Positions 8,058 through 17,895 of a stretch of 64,000 nucleotides of DNA are shown here, in pieces. Both the position numbers and the translations under genes were made by a program. The DNA is from Woeseia sp. (lineage in GTDB: Bacteria > Pseudomonadota > Gammaproteobacteria > Steroidobacterales > UBA11654), in NCBI GenBank assembly GCA_019653755.1, contig BPCL01000002.1, forward strand, positions 1 to 64,000, written 5' to 3'. Each line of letters begins with the position of its first letter. Position 1 is the stretch's first letter. Under the pieces are notes generated by a model. The model was not told where the DNA came from. It saw only the letters and a list, made by a program, of their open reading frames with translations, and did no database searches.

Positions 8058-10795
8058 TTATAGGCTTTGGTTGTATCTGATATAAGTCATTCTGCCTCTC
8101 ATATCATAAAGATTGTAATCAAATGGATACCAACCATAAGCATCAGCGTTAACTTCAGGTCCTTCGTTTAAGATATTTGAAGCACCAACCACAATTGATG
8201 CACCCCAAGGAAGCGAATAAGATACTTGGAAGCCCATTTCAAAATGACTACCTACACTGTATATCGTTCCACCAATATCTTGTGTTTGACCATCAATATA
8301 ATAACCCGTCAGAGATGCTCCCCAATCACCTTTGCCCCAATACATATGAGGGTTCATTCTAAGATCTGGGTAACCTAGTTCTCCTTGGTACTCAGTTCTA
8401 GGACTTTCTGGGTAAGCTTGGACGATGTACTTAGTATATTTTGCACCATCAATTCCAAAGTCAAATCGACCAAAATTCTCAGTATCTATGATATAGGAAA
8501 TATTGAAATCAATACCTTCTGCTTCAACACCTGCAAAGTTATTAGCTTGCAGAGAGATATAATCAACCGCACCATCTGGACAGCCTGGTCGGCCGCCAGC
8601 AGGACAACGAACTACATAGTTCACATCTCCATTAGCCTCGGCGTTAAATTCACGCTGAATGCTTGAAGTTGAAATTAGATCTGTAAATTCTGTGTGCCAA
8701 AAACCGAGTGATACAGTTAATTCTGGCAATGGAGCCATAACAATACCATAAGTCCAATGATCAGATAGCTCAGGTCTCAAGTCAGGGTTACCACCGTATA
8801 GTGTTCTGTATTGTGTCGATCCACAATACCCTTTTCCGTTTGCACAACCCACAACATCAATACCAGAAGGATAACTTTCAGAGCGTTCACCATATAACTG
8901 GGTCATAGCTGCAACACGGAAACCTTCACCGTAGGTACCTCTAAGAACAATCCAATCTGTTGGTCTGTAAGCCATGGTTATCATTGGTGAGAAATTACCA
9001 CCAATACCTTTACTGCTATAGCTATCAGAACGCCCAGCAAGACTTACCTCAAGTTTTTCTGTGAACGGTAATCCAAGCTCAAAGAAGGCCGATTTTCTGC
9101 TTCGCTCTGCTTGTACATTATCACCACCTGCGGTCCCCGCAATCAGTTGTGCTTTTGATGCGGGTCATTGACTTGATCAAAAGATAGATGATTATATTCA
9201 GCACCGAGTACCATACCGATTGGTCCGCCAGCTAATTCACCGACATCAAAACTCATAATAAAGTCCGCTTGTGATGATTTAAGATCAGCTGCGTAACTTT
9301 TAGTATGGTTAAATTGTTGCATCACTGGAGCTAATGCAGATAGTGGTGTTCCATGAACACCGAAGATATCAAGAAGGCCATCATCTATGGCTTTTTGAAG
9401 TAATGGTTTATTAACCAAATTGATTGTATCGTTGTCAATATCATTATTCATGACTTGAACATTGAACTCCCAATTGGCTCCGCCCAAGATATCAAAGATA
9501 CCTTCGAACCCAATTCTCAAATCTTGTGAGTTTGAGACCACATTATTATCCCTTGTACCATTAGGAACAGAGCGGATAAATATTGTCGCTGGCCCACAAT
9601 CTATTACATCACAAGGATAGCCCATACCAATAAGAGGATGATTTGGATTATCAGCACTCATTGAAGGATATGGAGAAGTAACAGGAGTACCCGCATAGCG
9701 TGAGTCTGCATCAGTTTGTGAAATCATTAACACAGTGTTCATAGTCACATCAGGTGAGATGTCGTATGTAGATTTCATAAGCACTGCATTTCTTTTTGCT
9801 CTTGGCAGTGCAATGATGTCTTGTGCGTAATCATAACCACAGAAACTCCAATCCGCATAAGGTGTTCCAGCGTATGATTTTGAATAAGGATACCAAGTAT
9901 AAGAATTAGGATAATCTGGGTTAGAGTTTGTCCCATCATCTGATAGTTGATTCTGATAAGAACCACTGTCTCCTAATAGACCAACTCCACCAACTGGGAC
10001 ATCAGGACATCTTGAGTCGGCTACATAGCCAAAATAAGGAGAATAGAATGTTCCTGGGAATCCGAATGAAGAGTAGGACTCATAGTTATAGGCATTAGGC
10101 CATTCAGTGTCTCTCCAATACATTGGTTTTTGACCATAATGTTGTACGGTGAAGAACACATTACCTTTTGAATTTGAAGCACCACCAGTAACAGTAGCGG
10201 CAATGTATTCGCCTCCCTTAGTATCTGGTTTACCTGATGTAAACGCCATCTGCATCCCATCAAAGTCTTTACGAGTAATGATGTTAACTACACCACCAAT
10301 CGCATCTGAACCATAAATAGCTGAGGCACCATCTCTTAGAATGTCGATTCTTTCAATAATAGCTAAAGGTATTTGGTTTAAGTCAGCCGCAGCACCACCT
10401 GAACCACCTGTTCCCGAAACTCTTCTGCCATCTAGCAAAAGCAAGGTTCTTTGTGATCCAAGACCTCTTAAGGAAACCTCATTTACAACAGCCTGTCCAT
10501 TGGCATATCCAGATGTTTCTCTAAAAGAACCAAAGGAGTTGTAGGGGGTATTCTGTAGGACCTGTGCGACAGTCTCAAAACCCGATAGCTCGATTTCTTC
10601 TCGAGTAATAACAGTTACAGGTTGAGCAGTCTCAATGTCTGTCTGTTTCAATCTTGAACCCGTAATTTCTATAGCGCCTAGTTCAGCTGCGTCTTCATCA
10701 TCATCCTGAGACATAGTAGGCACACTGAAAAATAAGGCAGTAACACTTAAAGTAACTATCCAGCCAGTTACTTTTTCTAGTAGGTTAATATTCAT
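8058..10795 (-). CDS. TonB-dependent outer membrane receptor 1 (one frameshift)
   Basis: An outer membrane active-transport receptor of about 912 residues, split in the track into 9143-10795 and 8058-8984. The N-terminus has a hydrophobic export signal, then LGAIEITGSRLKQ as the start of the plug domain. It continues with VTVITREEIE, VSLRGLGSQRTLLLLDGRR and the plug end RIDILRDGASAIYGSDAIGGVVNIITRKDF. The C-terminal half holds the barrel, ending in a YIRYNQSL strand with an AsnIleLeu box (GASNILNEGP). At about 9162 one base is missing: adding a G after GACCC reads on as ASKAQLIAGTAGGDNVQAE and joins the second piece in frame. It resembles receptor 2 (12950-15793), and both have the same upstream palindrome. 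The substrate is unknown. Receptors of this type import siderophores, oligosaccharides or peptides. Confidence 0.9.
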
Positions 10796-11113
10796 TTAAT
10801 TTATTCTCCTAATTCTCTAAATATAATTAGTGTGACAGTATTGTGAGAAATCTAAAAAAGCTTAGATTCCTAATATGGTTACACTATTAACATCGTTTAT
10901 TCTCAGACATATAAGACTATTGTGCAAGCTAAAATTACCAAGGTACTTAAAGGATTAGACTGTTAAATTAATGTTTTTCATAGGATTTAAGTGTATATGT
11001 TGTAGCGATACAACATTATTCACAGATTAAAGCGACTTCTCCGACTTCTCAAACTTTTTGATTGCACTGCTTTTAAGTCAATGTATGATTGAGAAAAAAT
11101 ACTTAAATTTTTG
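10796..11113. other. Divergent intergenic region of receptor 1
   Basis: About 318 bases between the start codons of receptor 1 (minus) and the small exported protein (plus). It is AT-rich and holds the 20-bp palindrome listed separately. I see no ORF, tRNA or other structured RNA in it. Promoters for both directions are expected but I could not place them with confidence. Confidence 0.6.
10997..11016. promoter_or_regulatory. 20-bp palindromic operator candidate upstream of receptor 1
   Basis: The sequence ATGTTGTAGCGATACAACAT is a perfect palindrome with 8-base arms around GCGA. It lies about 200 bases upstream of the receptor 1 start and about 100 bases upstream of the plus-strand gene at 11114. 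The same half-sites in the same spacing (ATGTTGT-N6-ACAACAT) occur upstream of receptor 2. This is the expected form of a site for a dimeric helix-turn-helix repressor or activator. The regulator is not encoded nearby and is unknown. Confidence 0.6.
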
Positions 11114-11698
11114 ATGGAAAAACAATTAAAAATCTTACTCTTTAGCGCTATATCTTGCATGATCTTAGTTAAAGCTGATATTGCAAATAGCCAAAATCTG
11201 GATGAAGAATTAAAGAAGTGTTCTGAAATCACAGTTTCATTGATTAGGCTGCAGTGCTATGACAGATTAGCTAAAGCTCCTGAAGTGTCTTCAGCACAGC
11301 CTGCTGCTGAACCTAAACGAAGATCTTTATTTCAAAGACGTGCCAGAAACAATACTACTCAGAATGAAAGACAACAAAACAACACAAAAGCAACTCAGCA
11401 AGACTCAGAAGCAGTGACCCAGATACAAACCAATACCCAGTCTTCTGATTCTTTTGGTCAAGTAAACGAAGCTCAGACAAGTGAAATTACATCAAGAATT
11501 ATCGGCCAGTTTGATGGATGGACTGGTAAAACGGAGTTTCGGCTTGAGAATGGCCAAGTCTGGAGACAGTCTGGGAATGGCTTTCTAAAAGTTTCACTGA
11601 ATAATCCAAAAGTGACTATAGAGAAAGCTACTTTTGGTGGTTTTAGATTATCAGTCGAAGGTTATAACTCGAGAGTTAAAGTCAAGCGTGTTCAGTAG
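11114..11698 (+). CDS. Small exported protein of unknown function
   Basis: About 194 residues, starting at the ATG at 11114 (the track uses the TTG just before it). The N-terminus is a signal peptide (MEKQLKILLFSAISCMILVKADIANS). Residues 28-55 contain EELKKCSEITVSLIRLQCYDRLA. This two-cysteine C...R..CYD segment is seen in several unrelated exported proteins. A low-complexity Q/N/T-rich linker follows. The C-terminal 70 residues look like a small beta domain (GQFDGWTGKTEFRLENGQVW...SVEGYNSRVKVKRV). I do not recognise a function. It lies eight bases before the zinc peptidase gene, so the two are probably co-transcribed. The linker and paired cysteines suggest a periplasmic two-part protein with a disulfide. 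Confidence 0.75.
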   Translation: MEKQLKILLFSAISCMILVKADIANSQNLDEELKKCSEITVSLIRLQCYDRLAKAPEVSSAQPAAEPKRRSLFQRRARNNTTQNERQQNNTKATQQDSEAVTQIQTNTQSSDSFGQVNEAQTSEITSRIIGQFDGWTGKTEFRLENGQVWRQSGNGFLKVSLNNPKVTIEKATFGGFRLSVEGYNSRVKVKRVQ

Positions 11699-11705
11699 CT
11701 AATTT

Positions 11706-12398
11706 ATGAGCTACCTAGTTCTTTTTTTAGTTATAGTTCTTTTCGTTACCCTCCCATCATTATGGGTGCAAAGGACCATGAAAAAGTACAGCACTCCTTC
11801 TGATCGCTACCCCTATAGTGGGAAAGAGTTTTCAAAAAAACTACTAGCAGCATTAAATTTAGATAAAGTTGATGTGGAATCCACTGAGATTGGTGATCAT
11901 TATGACCCACAGTCTAAAACGGTTCGCCTAACTGCAGATAAAATGGAGTCTAATTCACTTACTGCAATTGTTGTTGCTGCTCATGAAGTCGGTCATGCCC
12001 ATCAACATTCAACGAGCTATTTACCTTTTAGGCTTAGAACCGTGTTGGTCAAAACGATGGGACCTGCACAAAGATTTGGTGCTTTAATTTTAATGGCGGC
12101 ACCTATTGTAACTTTGATTACAAGATTGCCTGGACCTGGAATTATTATGTTAATTGGAGGATTTCTAACCATGGGAATGAGCACACTTGTGCATTTTGTT
12201 ACCTTACCAACAGAATGGAATGCAAGTTTCAGTAGAGCTCTTCCAATGCTTGAGAAAGGAGGCATCTTGAAAGAGGGCGATGATATTTACGCAAGAGAAA
12301 TATTGACTGCAGCAGCTTTAACTTATGTTGCAGGATCTTTGATGAGTCTGATCAATATAGCCCGATGGTGGACAATCCTAAGACGCGGGCCTCTTTAA
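11706..12398 (+). CDS. Membrane zinc metallopeptidase, YugP-like
   Basis: A 230-residue integral membrane protein of the Zn_peptidase_2 (YugP) family. It begins with a transmembrane helix (MSYLVLFLVIVLFVTLPSLWV). The zinc site is AAHEVGHAHQH near residue 95 (HExxH form), with the RTMKKYS segment characteristic of the family upstream. Further hydrophobic segments follow (FGALILMAAPIVTLI, PGIIMLIGGFLTMGM). The likely third zinc ligand is the Glu in LPTEWNASFSRALPML. The C-terminal helix covers the AAALTYVAGSL region. The physiological substrate of the family is not established, although a role in membrane protein turnover is likely. It is co-directional with the upstream small protein and ends four bases from the convergent DUF192 gene. 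Confidence 0.88.
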   Translation: MSYLVLFLVIVLFVTLPSLWVQRTMKKYSTPSDRYPYSGKEFSKKLLAALNLDKVDVESTEIGDHYDPQSKTVRLTADKMESNSLTAIVVAAHEVGHAHQHSTSYLPFRLRTVLVKTMGPAQRFGALILMAAPIVTLITRLPGPGIIMLIGGFLTMGMSTLVHFVTLPTEWNASFSRALPMLEKGGILKEGDDIYAREILTAAALTYVAGSLMSLINIARWWTILRRGPL

Positions 12399-12401
12399 GT
12401 C

Positions 12402-12877
12402 CTATAAAATTAATTTATCTCCCACGCTAATGCCCTTGTTTTCTGTAAACCCAGCCGTTAGTTCTAGAACCCATTGAATTCTGCCTTTAGAGGAAATGCT
12501 TTTTAGGGAATAGGGGGTAGTATTCTTTTCGATGTTGATAATGGTTCCGTCTGACTGGATGAATAGAATATCAAGACTTTGAGGCGTGTTTTTCATCCAC
12601 ATCGATACTCTTCTTGTGGGTTCAAAAACAAAGAGCATGCCAACATTCTCGGCATGGATTCAACGAACATAAGACCTTGCGTTGTTTTCTTCTTATTATC
12701 AGCTATCAGAGCCTTAACACTGATTAAGCTTCCATTGGATTTTTCTATTTGAATTAATTTCTCTGCATAGTCTAGTGATTCAATTGATATAAGATCTTGA
12801 TCAGAAGATGACAGTACTTTAAGTGGAAGGATTGAAAATACTATTAAAAGATAGCCAATAATAATTCGTTGATTCAT
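12402..12877 (-). CDS. Exported DUF192 family protein (one frameshift)
   Basis: About 158 residues once the two overlapping ORFs (12593-12877 and 12402-12638) are joined. The N-terminus is a signal peptide (MNQRIIIGYLLIVFSILPLKVLS). DUF192 hallmarks follow: KKTTQGLMFVESMP, then MLFVFEPTRRVSMWMKNTPQSLDILFI and the end GISVGDKLIL. A one-base deletion at about 12650 is inferred. Adding a base after ATGCC gives ESMPENVGMLFVFE and reads through. The family is a small beta-barrel fold of unknown biochemical role, common as a single exported domain. It sits between the zinc peptidase (convergent) and receptor 2, with a terminator just downstream of receptor 2 and upstream of this gene. Confidence 0.85.
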
Positions 12878-12902
12878 TTGGATATTATATAAATCGATAA
12901 AA

Positions 12903-12929
12903 AAAAGGGCGATAAAATATCGCCCTTTT
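12903..12929 (-). terminator. Rho-independent terminator of receptor 2
   Basis: Twelve-base arms AAAAGGGCGATA and TATCGCCCTTTT around a short AAA loop. On the minus strand the hairpin is followed by a T-run, 20 bases after the stop codon of receptor 2. The A-rich flank could also act in the other direction, but no plus-strand gene ends there. Confidence 0.88.
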
Positions 12930-12949
12930 CGTTTGAGAAATAAATTCTC

Positions 12950-15793
12950 TTAGAGGTCTAATTTCCATTTAAGATAGGTAATTTTTCCTCTATTGTCGTA
13001 CAGACCTGTATAGGCGTCATAGTTTTGACCACCATTATCAGGCAACGGATCTTCGTCTGAAGCATTTTGAATACCCAAAGAGATCTTACCCCACTTACCA
13101 GCATTATAATATGCTTGTATGTCGTAGGTATCGTACTCATCTTGAGTATTACCAGCTTTAACTAGACCACCGGTTAATTCACCGCCAATTTCTTCAGGAG
13201 AAGAAGATTGTCGATAGTCACCGATATGTCTGTTAGTTACAATAACGCCAAAGTCACCCCATCTATAGCCAACACTTAGGTTGTACCTATTTTCAGGAGT
13301 ACCATTGAAGCCAATATTATTAACCTGACGTGCACTACCAGTGTAGGCATCAGTGTCATAATCTGTCATGTTAGAGTAATCAAGATTGATATCCATTGAA
13401 CCAGGACCGATATCTCTAGTGTATCCCACAAAGATATCATAACCTCTTACAGCTACACTACCAGCGTTTGCATAACTAGCACCGACATAGTCGATTCTTC
13501 CGTTAGCACAACTTCTGATTGAGTAGATTGAGTCAGATATACCAAGTCTCTTGTAGTAAGTCGCTCCTGCTGGACATGCGTCGCCAACCTGACCACTTCC
13601 TACTGGATTACCCGCTGCAGATCCATCACCAGCAACACCTGCTGCGTCATAGAACTCAACATTGTTAGTTAACAATGAACCGCCAATGAAGTCAGTCCAC
13701 ATAACACTTTGAGTGCCGGCACTAACAATTGCACCTGAGATTTCTATATCATAGTAATCAAAACGTGCTGTAAGCCCTTCAAGCGCACTGTTCCAGCTAC
13801 CGAAATCATGAGATAAACTTAAAGTTATACCTTCTGATTCTTCAGCACCCAGTTGAGAGTTCGCAACAATCAAGGTTGAGATCTGCTTAGAAGGACAGTC
13901 AGTTGTACCTTGTCCAGCTGCAGCACATGCTTTGTAGTCATACGCTGTGTTTGCACTAAAGGTAGTTACACCATAAAGGGTGTCCATAGATGGCGCTCTA
14001 AAACCTTCACCGTAGTTTGCTTTTAGAGTTGTACCAACTGCGACGTCCCAAAGAAGTCCAAATTTAAAAGATTCGCTTGATCCAACGTCACTGTAATCAT
14101 CACTTCTGAATGAAGCGTTTAATTCTAACCCGTCCATGACAGGAAAGACTGCTTCACCAAAGAATGAATCTACTGATCGTACACCTTCACCAGAGTTACC
14201 TGCTGATCCACCAACAAAGCCACCTTCTGAGTGCTTGTCGTACATAGCAGAATATCTGTTATCAAAGGTTTCATAACCAAGTAAGACGTCTACTGATCCA
14301 CCAGGTAGTTCCATAACGTTACTGAATTGAACCACGGCATCCATTTTTTCATAATGGTTATCGTATTCAACAACAGTCGTTGCAGCTAAGGCATAAAGCC
14401 CTTGCTCAGAACCAAACGGTACATCGTTGTATAGATTTGAATCTAGACCTGCATAATCGAGATAGTATCGACCAATGTCTGTTCCATAGAATTTATTGAC
14501 TTGATGGCCAACTGTTAATTCTATATCTTCAGATATTTCGAATGTGAACTCGGTAGCAACATCAGTTGCCTGATCCACATAATGCATTCCACGATTACCA
14601 ATCTCAGTCCATCTCCAGTAACCAGTGACAGCTTGGTCATATGGGTTAGCTGCATCAGATGCTAGGATTCCAGGATAACGAGCAGCAGGAGGCGCATAAC
14701 GCCCAACTGATTCGTTTCTTACAAAGCTAGCTCTGTTATAGACACTAACAGTGTCCGTGATCTGATGATTGATATTTGTGGTAACAGTATCTCTGAATAA
14801 CCCAGCGTCTTGAACCATAATGTCAGCCCATGCGTATCCGCAAATCCCTGTAGGAGCTGCACCAGCATAAGAAGGAGTAACCGTAGCAGGTTGCCCGAAA
14901 GCAGCTCCACCAAAATTAGGTCCCCACCATGGAGTCGTAGAACCATCAATGTTTCCCTCACAAGTAGGTGCAGCATGGATGTTTCCAGTAACTGGGTCAG
15001 CAAGGTTTCTTGAGTACCAACTTAGTCCGTATGTTTCGCTATATAAATCGATAACACCGTCACCATTTTGGTCTGAAGCTCTCGCTGCTGTGTACCATCT
15101 GTCTTTCAAGTAGATTTCGTCTCTGATGTCATGTTCTAACATGAGAGTGACATAGCCCTTATCGTTAGAAGAACCGTATATCAATGACACTGAATTTTCT
15201 TCACCGTCATCTCTATCTCGGTCACCTCTTCGATATTGAACTTGTAATCCATCGAAATTCTTTTTGGTAATTACGTTAATAACCCCTGCGATCGCATCAG
15301 ATCCGTAAACGGATGAGGCACCATCAGCAAGAATCTCCACTCTATCAACTGCAACAGTCGGAATCATATTGATATTAACCGCACCGGCACCACCAAGATG
15401 TGGTGATCCAGGCATTCTTCTGCCATCCATAAGCACGAGAGTACGACTAGAACCTAGCCCTCTAACACTTACCGTGGCATTAGACATAGCGCTACTACCA
15501 GCGGTCGGTCCAAATGATCCAAACGTATTGTAAGTTGATAGTCTCAGAGCGTCAGCAAGAATTAATGCTTGACTCTCTTCGATATCTTCAGCGGTAATTG
15601 TGGTTACTACAGATGCAGAGTTGATCGTATCTCTTTTAATACGAGAACCTGTAACTGTAATTTCCTCAACATCTCCGCTGGCTGCTTGTTCGTCCTGAGC
15701 CAGTGTAACTGGTGAACTCACAAGAGCTATAGCTAGTATTGAAAGACCTAAAAGAGATCTATCAAACCAACCATTCAACTTAGATTTTTTCAT
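12950..15793 (-). CDS. TonB-dependent outer membrane receptor 2
   Basis: An intact 947-residue receptor with a signal peptide (LLGLSILAIALVSSPVTLAQ). The plug domain runs from EEITVTGSRIKRD through TTITAEDIEESQA and VSVRGLGSSRTLVLMDGRRM to VEILADGASSVYGSDAIAGVINVITKKNF. The barrel carries many aromatic strands and ends in ITYLKWKLDL. A short extracellular-loop cysteine pair is visible (KACAAAGQGTTDCPSK). It shares with receptor 1 the long N-terminal extension, plug spacing and the motif NTFGSFGPTAG (NSFGSFRETSG in receptor 1), so the two are paralogues. Both have the same palindrome upstream, which suggests one regulator. The substrate cannot be predicted from sequence alone. No TonB/ExbBD genes are adjacent. 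Confidence 0.95.
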   Translation of the reverse strand: MKKSKLNGWFDRSLLGLSILAIALVSSPVTLAQDEQAASGDVEEITVTGSRIKRDTINSASVVTTITAEDIEESQALILADALRLSTYNTFGSFGPTAGSSAMSNATVSVRGLGSSRTLVLMDGRRMPGSPHLGGAGAVNINMIPTVAVDRVEILADGASSVYGSDAIAGVINVITKKNFDGLQVQYRRGDRDRDDGEENSVSLIYGSSNDKGYVTLMLEHDIRDEIYLKDRWYTAARASDQNGDGVIDLYSETYGLSWYSRNLADPVTGNIHAAPTCEGNIDGSTTPWWGPNFGGAAFGQPATVTPSYAGAAPTGICGYAWADIMVQDAGLFRDTVTTNINHQITDTVSVYNRASFVRNESVGRYAPPAARYPGILASDAANPYDQAVTGYWRWTEIGNRGMHYVDQATDVATEFTFEISEDIELTVGHQVNKFYGTDIGRYYLDYAGLDSNLYNDVPFGSEQGLYALAATTVVEYDNHYEKMDAVVQFSNVMELPGGSVDVLLGYETFDNRYSAMYDKHSEGGFVGGSAGNSGEGVRSVDSFFGEAVFPVMDGLELNASFRSDDYSDVGSSESFKFGLLWDVAVGTTLKANYGEGFRAPSMDTLYGVTTFSANTAYDYKACAAAGQGTTDCPSKQISTLIVANSQLGAEESEGITLSLSHDFGSWNSALEGLTARFDYYDIEISGAIVSAGTQSVMWTDFIGGSLLTNNVEFYDAAGVAGDGSAAGNPVGSGQVGDACPAGATYYKRLGISDSIYSIRSCANGRIDYVGASYANAGSVAVRGYDIFVGYTRDIGPGSMDINLDYSNMTDYDTDAYTGSARQVNNIGFNGTPENRYNLSVGYRWGDFGVIVTNRHIGDYRQSSSPEEIGGELTGGLVKAGNTQDEYDTYDIQAYYNAGKWGKISLGIQNASDEDPLPDNGGQNYDAYTGLYDNRGKITYLKWKLDL

Positions 15794-15974
15794 TACATTT
15801 TCCCCCTTATATTAAGGATTAATAACCTTTACAGGACACTTATAATCTATCCCGTAAAAGTAGTGATGAGTTACAGAAATACTAAGTTACCAATAAAACT
15901 GCAACAAACATGGGTGACATTCTATCCAAACTTTCAACAGATATGCCGTTTTAGAGATAAATCATTAACCTTAA

Positions 15975-15994
15975 ATGTTGTAAAATAACAACAT
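15975..15994. promoter_or_regulatory. 20-bp palindromic operator candidate upstream of receptor 2
   Basis: ATGTTGTAAAATAACAACAT has seven-base arms ATGTTGT and ACAACAT separated by six bases. The arms and spacing are identical to the site upstream of receptor 1. It lies about 180 bases upstream of the receptor 2 start and about 95 bases upstream of lipA. The rest of the roughly 290-base divergent region shows no ORF or RNA gene that I can recognise. Confidence 0.6.
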
Positions 15995-16085
15995 AAGCAG
16001 ATTGTTTTTAGAATATTCAAATTATTATCATATTTATAAGAGCTATTTAGGAATATAATTATTGCGATCAATTTTTTATCAAATT

Positions 16086-17069
16086 ATGAATAAAACCATA
16101 CCAAGACAGGCAAATAGCGGAAAAAAATACCGAGCTGATAACGGAGTTGTCGCTATTAAAGATGGCATTAAGGTTCAAGTTATAGAAACGAAATTAAATG
16201 AGATTGAAAAACCCTCTTGGTTTAAGGTGCCGTTTCCTAATGGTGATAACTACCTGAGTTTAAAATCAATGGTCAATGACCATCATCTTAGTACTGTTTG
16301 TGAAGAATCAAAGTGCCCTAATATTGGAGAATGTTGGAATAATAGAACTGCAACCTTAATGGTCCTTGGGAATATTTGCACAAGAGCTTGCCATTTTTGT
16401 GCTGTTGATACAGGCAATCCAAAAGGCTGGATTGATTCGAAAGAACCTAGGAATGTTGCAACAACAGTTAAATTTATGAATTTAGGCTATGTGGTCATCA
16501 CCTCAGTTGATCGTGATGATTTGCATGATGGGGGAGCAGGCCATATTTCCAAATGTGTGGTTGCTACCAAAGCAGAATCACCCAATACTAAAGTAGAAGT
16601 TTTATCACCTGACTTTAGAGGGGAAACTAGAAATCTAGATATCCTTCTTGATTCTGATTTAGATGTTTTTTCACAAAATCTGGAAACAGTAGATAGGCTA
16701 ACTTCACTGGTAAGAGACCCTAGAGCTGGTTACAACCAAACGCTTCAAATCCTCGAATATACTAGAAACAAAGGTTTTATAACAAAATCAGGGATGATGC
16801 TCGGTTTAGGAGAAACTTATGAAGAGGTTGAACAAGCAATGATCGATCTATATAACAGCGGTATCGAAATTCTTACATTGGGTCAGTACTTAAGACCCAC
16901 AAAGAATCATCTCCCGGTAAAAGAATATATCACCCCCCAAAAATTCCAAGAGTATGAATTTTTAGGACATCAAATAGGCTTAAAAGAGGTTGTTGCAGGA
17001 CCGTTAATTCGATCCAGTTATCGTGCTGATCAATCTTATAAAAGGCTCAACGCTGAAAGTCATGATTAG
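16086..17069 (+). CDS. lipA: Lipoyl synthase (radical SAM)
   Basis: LipA inserts two sulfurs into the octanoyl chain on lipoyl domains of 2-oxoacid dehydrogenases and GcvH. The protein is about 327 residues from the ATG at 16086 (the track starts at a TTG at 16062). The auxiliary cluster motif is CEESKCPNIGEC, about 75 residues in. The radical SAM CxxxCxxC motif is CTRACHFC. It continues with DRDDLHDGG, LSPDFRG and NLETVDRLTSLVRDPRAGYNQTL, and ends with GMMLGLGET and LGQYLRPTKNHLPV. All expected residues are present. Its partner lipB is 45 kb away near dacA, whereas in many gammaproteobacteria lipA follows lipB directly. The next gene overlaps by eight bases. Confidence 0.97.
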   Translation: MNKTIPRQANSGKKYRADNGVVAIKDGIKVQVIETKLNEIEKPSWFKVPFPNGDNYLSLKSMVNDHHLSTVCEESKCPNIGECWNNRTATLMVLGNICTRACHFCAVDTGNPKGWIDSKEPRNVATTVKFMNLGYVVITSVDRDDLHDGGAGHISKCVVATKAESPNTKVEVLSPDFRGETRNLDILLDSDLDVFSQNLETVDRLTSLVRDPRAGYNQTLQILEYTRNKGFITKSGMMLGLGETYEEVEQAMIDLYNSGIEILTLGQYLRPTKNHLPVKEYITPQKFQEYEFLGHQIGLKEVVAGPLIRSSYRADQSYKRLNAESHD

Positions 17070-17892
17070 ATTAAATAAACAATTATCTATATTTACTTTA
17101 ACCCTCTTCTTCTTGGTGCCAATAACATCAAATGCAGCATTGCTTGTAAGTGAGAGAGAAATTCAAGTTGAATCAGAAAAGCAATGGGAGCAAATGGTCA
17201 ATTCGATCCCAATCTCAAGGGATCTTAAGAAAAGAACCATGGTTCGATGTGTGGCAAAAAACATTATCAGGCAGTTGGACGAGCCCTTTAGAAGTTTTGA
17301 CTGGGATATCGAGGTTTTTCAAGACCCCACAGCAAATGCTGTGGTTCTTCCTGCAGGCAAGATAGGGGTTAATACAGGACTATTTGACATCGCTACCAAC
17401 CAAGATGAATTAGCTGCTGTGATAGGACATGAAATAGCCCATGTAACAGAAAAACATAGTTATGAGCGCGCTAAACGATCTATGCGAACTCAGGTAGGAG
17501 CGATGATTGGGACTGCTGTGGTCGCCAGCAAAATTGCTAGCAAACCAATCTATACTCAATCCGATCTTTATGAAACACAAAATAAAATTAATGCCATCAA
17601 TACAATGTCAAATGTCATGGCAACTTATGGTCTTAATTTGCCATATGCTAGAGAACAGGAAACAGATGCGGATAAACGAGGTATTATTTTTATGGCTGAG
17701 GCAGGCTTTAATCCAATAGCGAGTATGAGTCTCTGGAAAAAAATGAAGGAAAAAGACAAAGAGCAACGAATACCAGAATTTGCCAGCACTCACCCATCCT
17801 CAACTAGCAGAATAAATGGTCTCGCCAGTCAGCTAGCAGATGCACTAATGCTTTATAATCAGGTTGATAAAAAACCTAACTGTAGCTATTGA
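17062..17892 (+). CDS. Exported M48 family metalloprotease
   Basis: About 276 residues, starting at the ATG at 17062, which gives a clean signal peptide (MIRLNKQLSIFTLTLFFLVPITSNA). The zinc motif is AAVIGHEIAHVTEKHS, preceded by NAVVLPAGKIGVNTGLF, a segment typical of LoiP/YcaL/BepA-type proteases. The third ligand region is REQETDADKRGIIFMAEAGF. The end, FASTHPSSTSRINGL, is also standard. Members act in periplasmic quality control of outer membrane proteins. The short length without a TPR domain favours a LoiP/YcaL-like protein over BepA. It overlaps lipA by eight bases and is followed after three bases by the rhomboid gene, so the three are likely one transcript. Confidence 0.92.
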   Translation: MIRLNKQLSIFTLTLFFLVPITSNAALLVSEREIQVESEKQWEQMVNSIPISRDLKKRTMVRCVAKNIIRQLDEPFRSFDWDIEVFQDPTANAVVLPAGKIGVNTGLFDIATNQDELAAVIGHEIAHVTEKHSYERAKRSMRTQVGAMIGTAVVASKIASKPIYTQSDLYETQNKINAINTMSNVMATYGLNLPYAREQETDADKRGIIFMAEAGFNPIASMSLWKKMKEKDKEQRIPEFASTHPSSTSRINGLASQLADALMLYNQVDKKPNCSY

Positions 17893-17895
17893 TTT

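Noticed and set aside
12402-12877. Two overlapping short genes
   Set aside because: Together they make one complete DUF192 domain with a single missing base.
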